From: Aquaspirillum sp. LM1
GTDB lineage: Bacteria; Pseudomonadota; Gammaproteobacteria; Burkholderiales; Aquaspirillaceae
Assembly (NCBI RefSeq): GCF_002002905.1
Contig: NZ_CP019509.1
Span: 186,001 to 250,000, forward strand
Direction of reading: 5' to 3'
Length of the DNA stretch: 64,000 nt
Under the pieces are notes generated by a model. That model did not search any database. It saw only the letters and a list, made by a program, of their open reading frames with translations, and was not told the origin of the DNA. Shown here one piece after another: positions 62,092-64,000 of the stretch (position 1 is its first letter; every line of letters begins with the position of its first letter). Position numbers and translations under genes: made by a program.

Positions 62092-63971
62092 TTTTGTCTG
62101 ACTTTTCCTGGAATGCACGCTGGCAAATCCCGGCCACCCTGTGGCGCTCCAATACCCTGCTGTATGTCCTGGTTGGTGCCTTTGCACTGGCCGGTGCCAT
62201 CTTGCTTGGCCTGAATGTCGCGCGCAGTTACCAGCAAACCCTGGAACTGCATTCCCGCCAGCTGGATGTTGGTGCCATGGTCACCGAAGACTATCTGTCG
62301 CAAACCCTGGAACAAACCCGGCTGTTGCTGCTGGATCGCGCCAGTCAGTGGCAGCAGTTGCCCGAGTCGGCCCGGCAGGGGGCACCCGCGCAGACACTCT
62401 TGCAGGCCGGTTTACAGGGCATGTCCCATGTGCGCAGCGTTTCGCTGGTGGACGCGCAGGGCGTGGTGCGCGCCAGTTCCGAACCGGGCAATCTGGGCCA
62501 GCTGTTGCCGGAAGCGCCACAGCGCGGGGCACTGATATGGTTGTCACAAGCGTATCCTGGGCGTGACCTGACCGAAGCCGGTCATCCGCAAATCAACGAT
62601 GCGCCGGGGTTTGTGCTGGCCGCCTTGCCCTTGGATATCCAGGGGGGCCACTGGTGGGCGGTGGCTACCTTATCACCGGAAACCTTCCGCAATTATTTTT
62701 CCCGCCTGGAGCCGCTGGCTGATGCCCGGCTGGAAGTGTATCGCTATGACGGCGTGCCGCTGTTTGCCTATGGCTCAGGGCACTGGCTGACGTCGATTGA
62801 GCGGCAGGAGCGCTTCAGCGTACAACTGGCCGACCGTGAAATTGGCCCGGCAGTTGAACGTTTGCGCAACAGTACGCCAATGATGGAAAGCTATCGGGCG
62901 GCCAGACGCATGCCGCTGGTGGTGATGTTAAGCCAGAACAAAGCCCAGATGCTGCAGGACTGGCGGCAGGATCTGGAACTCTTGCTGTGGATTTTTACCC
63001 CGCTGCTGGCTGGACTGGCGTCGGCTACGCTGGTGATGGTGCGTCAGCGCATCAGTGCCGCCAAGGTGCTGGAGCAGCGTAGCATGGCGGAAATTAGCCG
63101 CTTGTCACAACTGATCGACAGTTTGCCCGATGCCGTGGTGGTGCTGGGGCGCGGTGGGTTTCCGCTACATGGCAACCCGGTGTGGCAACGCTTTGCCGGA
63201 GGGCTGAATCCGCACGACAGCCTGCCGTCCCTGTACCGTGCCCGCGCTGGCGATCGCCCGGTGACCGAAGCCTGGCTGGGCAAGCTGGCCAGGGTTCTGC
63301 AGGGCGAGGCCGAACTGCAGGAAGAAGAGCTCAGCCTGTTTGACGCGCAGGGCCAGCCCCGGATCTATCAGCTGACCCTGCAGCGTCTGGCAGGCGCATC
63401 TGACGCAATGGTGCTGGTGCAGCATGACCTGACCGACAGCCATGCCCGCGCCAACAAACTGCGCTATCTGTCCAGCCACGATGAATTGACCGGGCTATAC
63501 AACCGGGCCTGCTTCAATGAACTGCTGGGCCAGGCACTGGAAAGCCAGGCCTTGCCGCTGGCGGTGCTGTTTATTGATCTGGACCACTTCAAGGAAATCA
63601 ATGACACCCATGGCCATCAGGTCGGCGATGCGATTCTGGTGGAAGCCGCCCGCCGCTTGCAGGAGGTGGTGCGCGCTACTGATATTGTCGGGCGCTATGG
63701 TGGCGATGAGTTTGTGATTGTGCTGGGCGCGCCGGCCTTGCCTGCCCTGGCCGAGCGGGTGGCACACCGGCTGAATCAGCAACTGAATACGCCATTTGAA
63801 ATCAATGGTCAGCGCTATCTGCTATCGGCCAGCATTGGCATTGCCCATGCGCCAGCGCATGGCCGCACCCTGCAGGCGCTGGTGGCAGCAGCAGACGAGG
63901 CGATGTATCAAAGCAAGGCGGCGGGCCGCAACCGGGCTACCTGCTATACCCCGCCGCCCTTGCCGTATTGA
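62088..63971 (+). CDS. Membrane-bound diguanylate cyclase with periplasmic sensor and PAS-like domain
   Basis: The 627-residue protein has a TM helix at about 22-44, a periplasmic sensor of about 240 residues (Cache-like, by layout), a second TM at about 286-309, a short PAS-like domain (IDSLPDAVVVLGRGGFPLHG, about 343-440) and a GGDEF domain. Catalytic GGDEF is at residues 538-542, and the inhibitory I-site RxxD (RATD, 529-532) is present five residues before it. It should make cyclic di-GMP with product inhibition; no EAL domain. It starts at a GTG overlapping the binding-protein stop (GTGA), implying a two-protein sensor unit. Confidence 0.93.
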   Translation: MILSDFSWNARWQIPATLWRSNTLLYVLVGAFALAGAILLGLNVARSYQQTLELHSRQLDVGAMVTEDYLSQTLEQTRLLLLDRASQWQQLPESARQGAPAQTLLQAGLQGMSHVRSVSLVDAQGVVRASSEPGNLGQLLPEAPQRGALIWLSQAYPGRDLTEAGHPQINDAPGFVLAALPLDIQGGHWWAVATLSPETFRNYFSRLEPLADARLEVYRYDGVPLFAYGSGHWLTSIERQERFSVQLADREIGPAVERLRNSTPMMESYRAARRMPLVVMLSQNKAQMLQDWRQDLELLLWIFTPLLAGLASATLVMVRQRISAAKVLEQRSMAEISRLSQLIDSLPDAVVVLGRGGFPLHGNPVWQRFAGGLNPHDSLPSLYRARAGDRPVTEAWLGKLARVLQGEAELQEEELSLFDAQGQPRIYQLTLQRLAGASDAMVLVQHDLTDSHARANKLRYLSSHDELTGLYNRACFNELLGQALESQALPLAVLFIDLDHFKEINDTHGHQVGDAILVEAARRLQEVVRATDIVGRYGGDEFVIVLGAPALPALAERVAHRLNQQLNTPFEINGQRYLLSASIGIAHAPAHGRTLQALVAAADEAMYQSKAAGRNRATCYTPPPLPY

Positions 63972-64000
63972 GTGCATCTGCAAGGGCTGGCGGCGGGGGG

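Overview
The window looks like the chromosome of a betaproteobacterium, most likely of the order Neisseriales (Chromobacteriaceae-like). The evidence is the high-GC housekeeping background, the ftsY-ftsE-ftsX-rpoH block, the paired M16 peptidases next to rsmD and a YfhL-type ferredoxin, the dapC-dapD pair, a stand-alone BioC/BioH pair, two tuf genes, and a Neisseria dRS3-like palindrome inside small mobile elements. I did not assign a genus.

Layout: (1) 1-3.2 kb holds the 3' end of uvrD, a REC-TPR response regulator and two small proteins. (2) 3.2-6.4 kb on the minus strand is an overlapping operon: methyltransferase, bioH, bioC, patatin lipoprotein. (3) 6.47-7.99 kb is a HI1420-type antidote gene split by an intact IS5-family element with a perfect 4-bp target duplication. 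(4) 8.0-12.5 kb has a divergent EamA exporter/LysR pair, then dapC and dapD separated by two tandem 109-bp MITEs. (5) 12.7-21.15 kb is an accessory region: a WYL regulator, a zinc-ribbon protein, a gene fragment, and then a distinctly AT-richer four-gene operon (14.03-18.96 kb). That operon encodes a classic AAA+ ATPase, a helical/coiled-coil protein, a ZorA-like MotA/TolQ/ExbB channel protein and a ZorB-like OmpA-domain stator. After it come a GYF_2 membrane protein, a secreted protein and a PIN-domain pair. (6) 21.2-28.8 kb holds rpoH (with a CIRCE element over its promoter), ftsX, ftsE, ftsY, two M16 peptidases, rsmD and a ferredoxin. (7) 28.9-61.1 kb is one long translation and transcription region: tRNA-Tyr/Gly/Thr, tuf, tRNA-Trp, secE, nusG, rplKAJL, rpoBC, the str operon (rpsL, rpsG, fusA, second tuf), then the S10, spc and alpha operons through rplQ. 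(8) 61.3-64 kb encodes a solitary periplasmic binding protein translationally coupled to a membrane diguanylate cyclase.

The most interesting object is the 14.0-19.0 kb operon. The last two genes have the hallmarks of the Zorya anti-phage motor (ZorA/ZorB). The other two genes do not look like ZorC, ZorD or ZorE: one is a spastin/katanin-like AAA+ remodeller and the other an unrecognised helical protein. The ZorA-like tail carries near-identical 153-bp and 147-bp tandem repeats, so its length could change by recombination. A WYL-domain regulator, a class often found controlling phage-defence loci, lies just upstream. I regard this as a candidate Zorya-like defence system of uncertain or new type; defence function is inference only.
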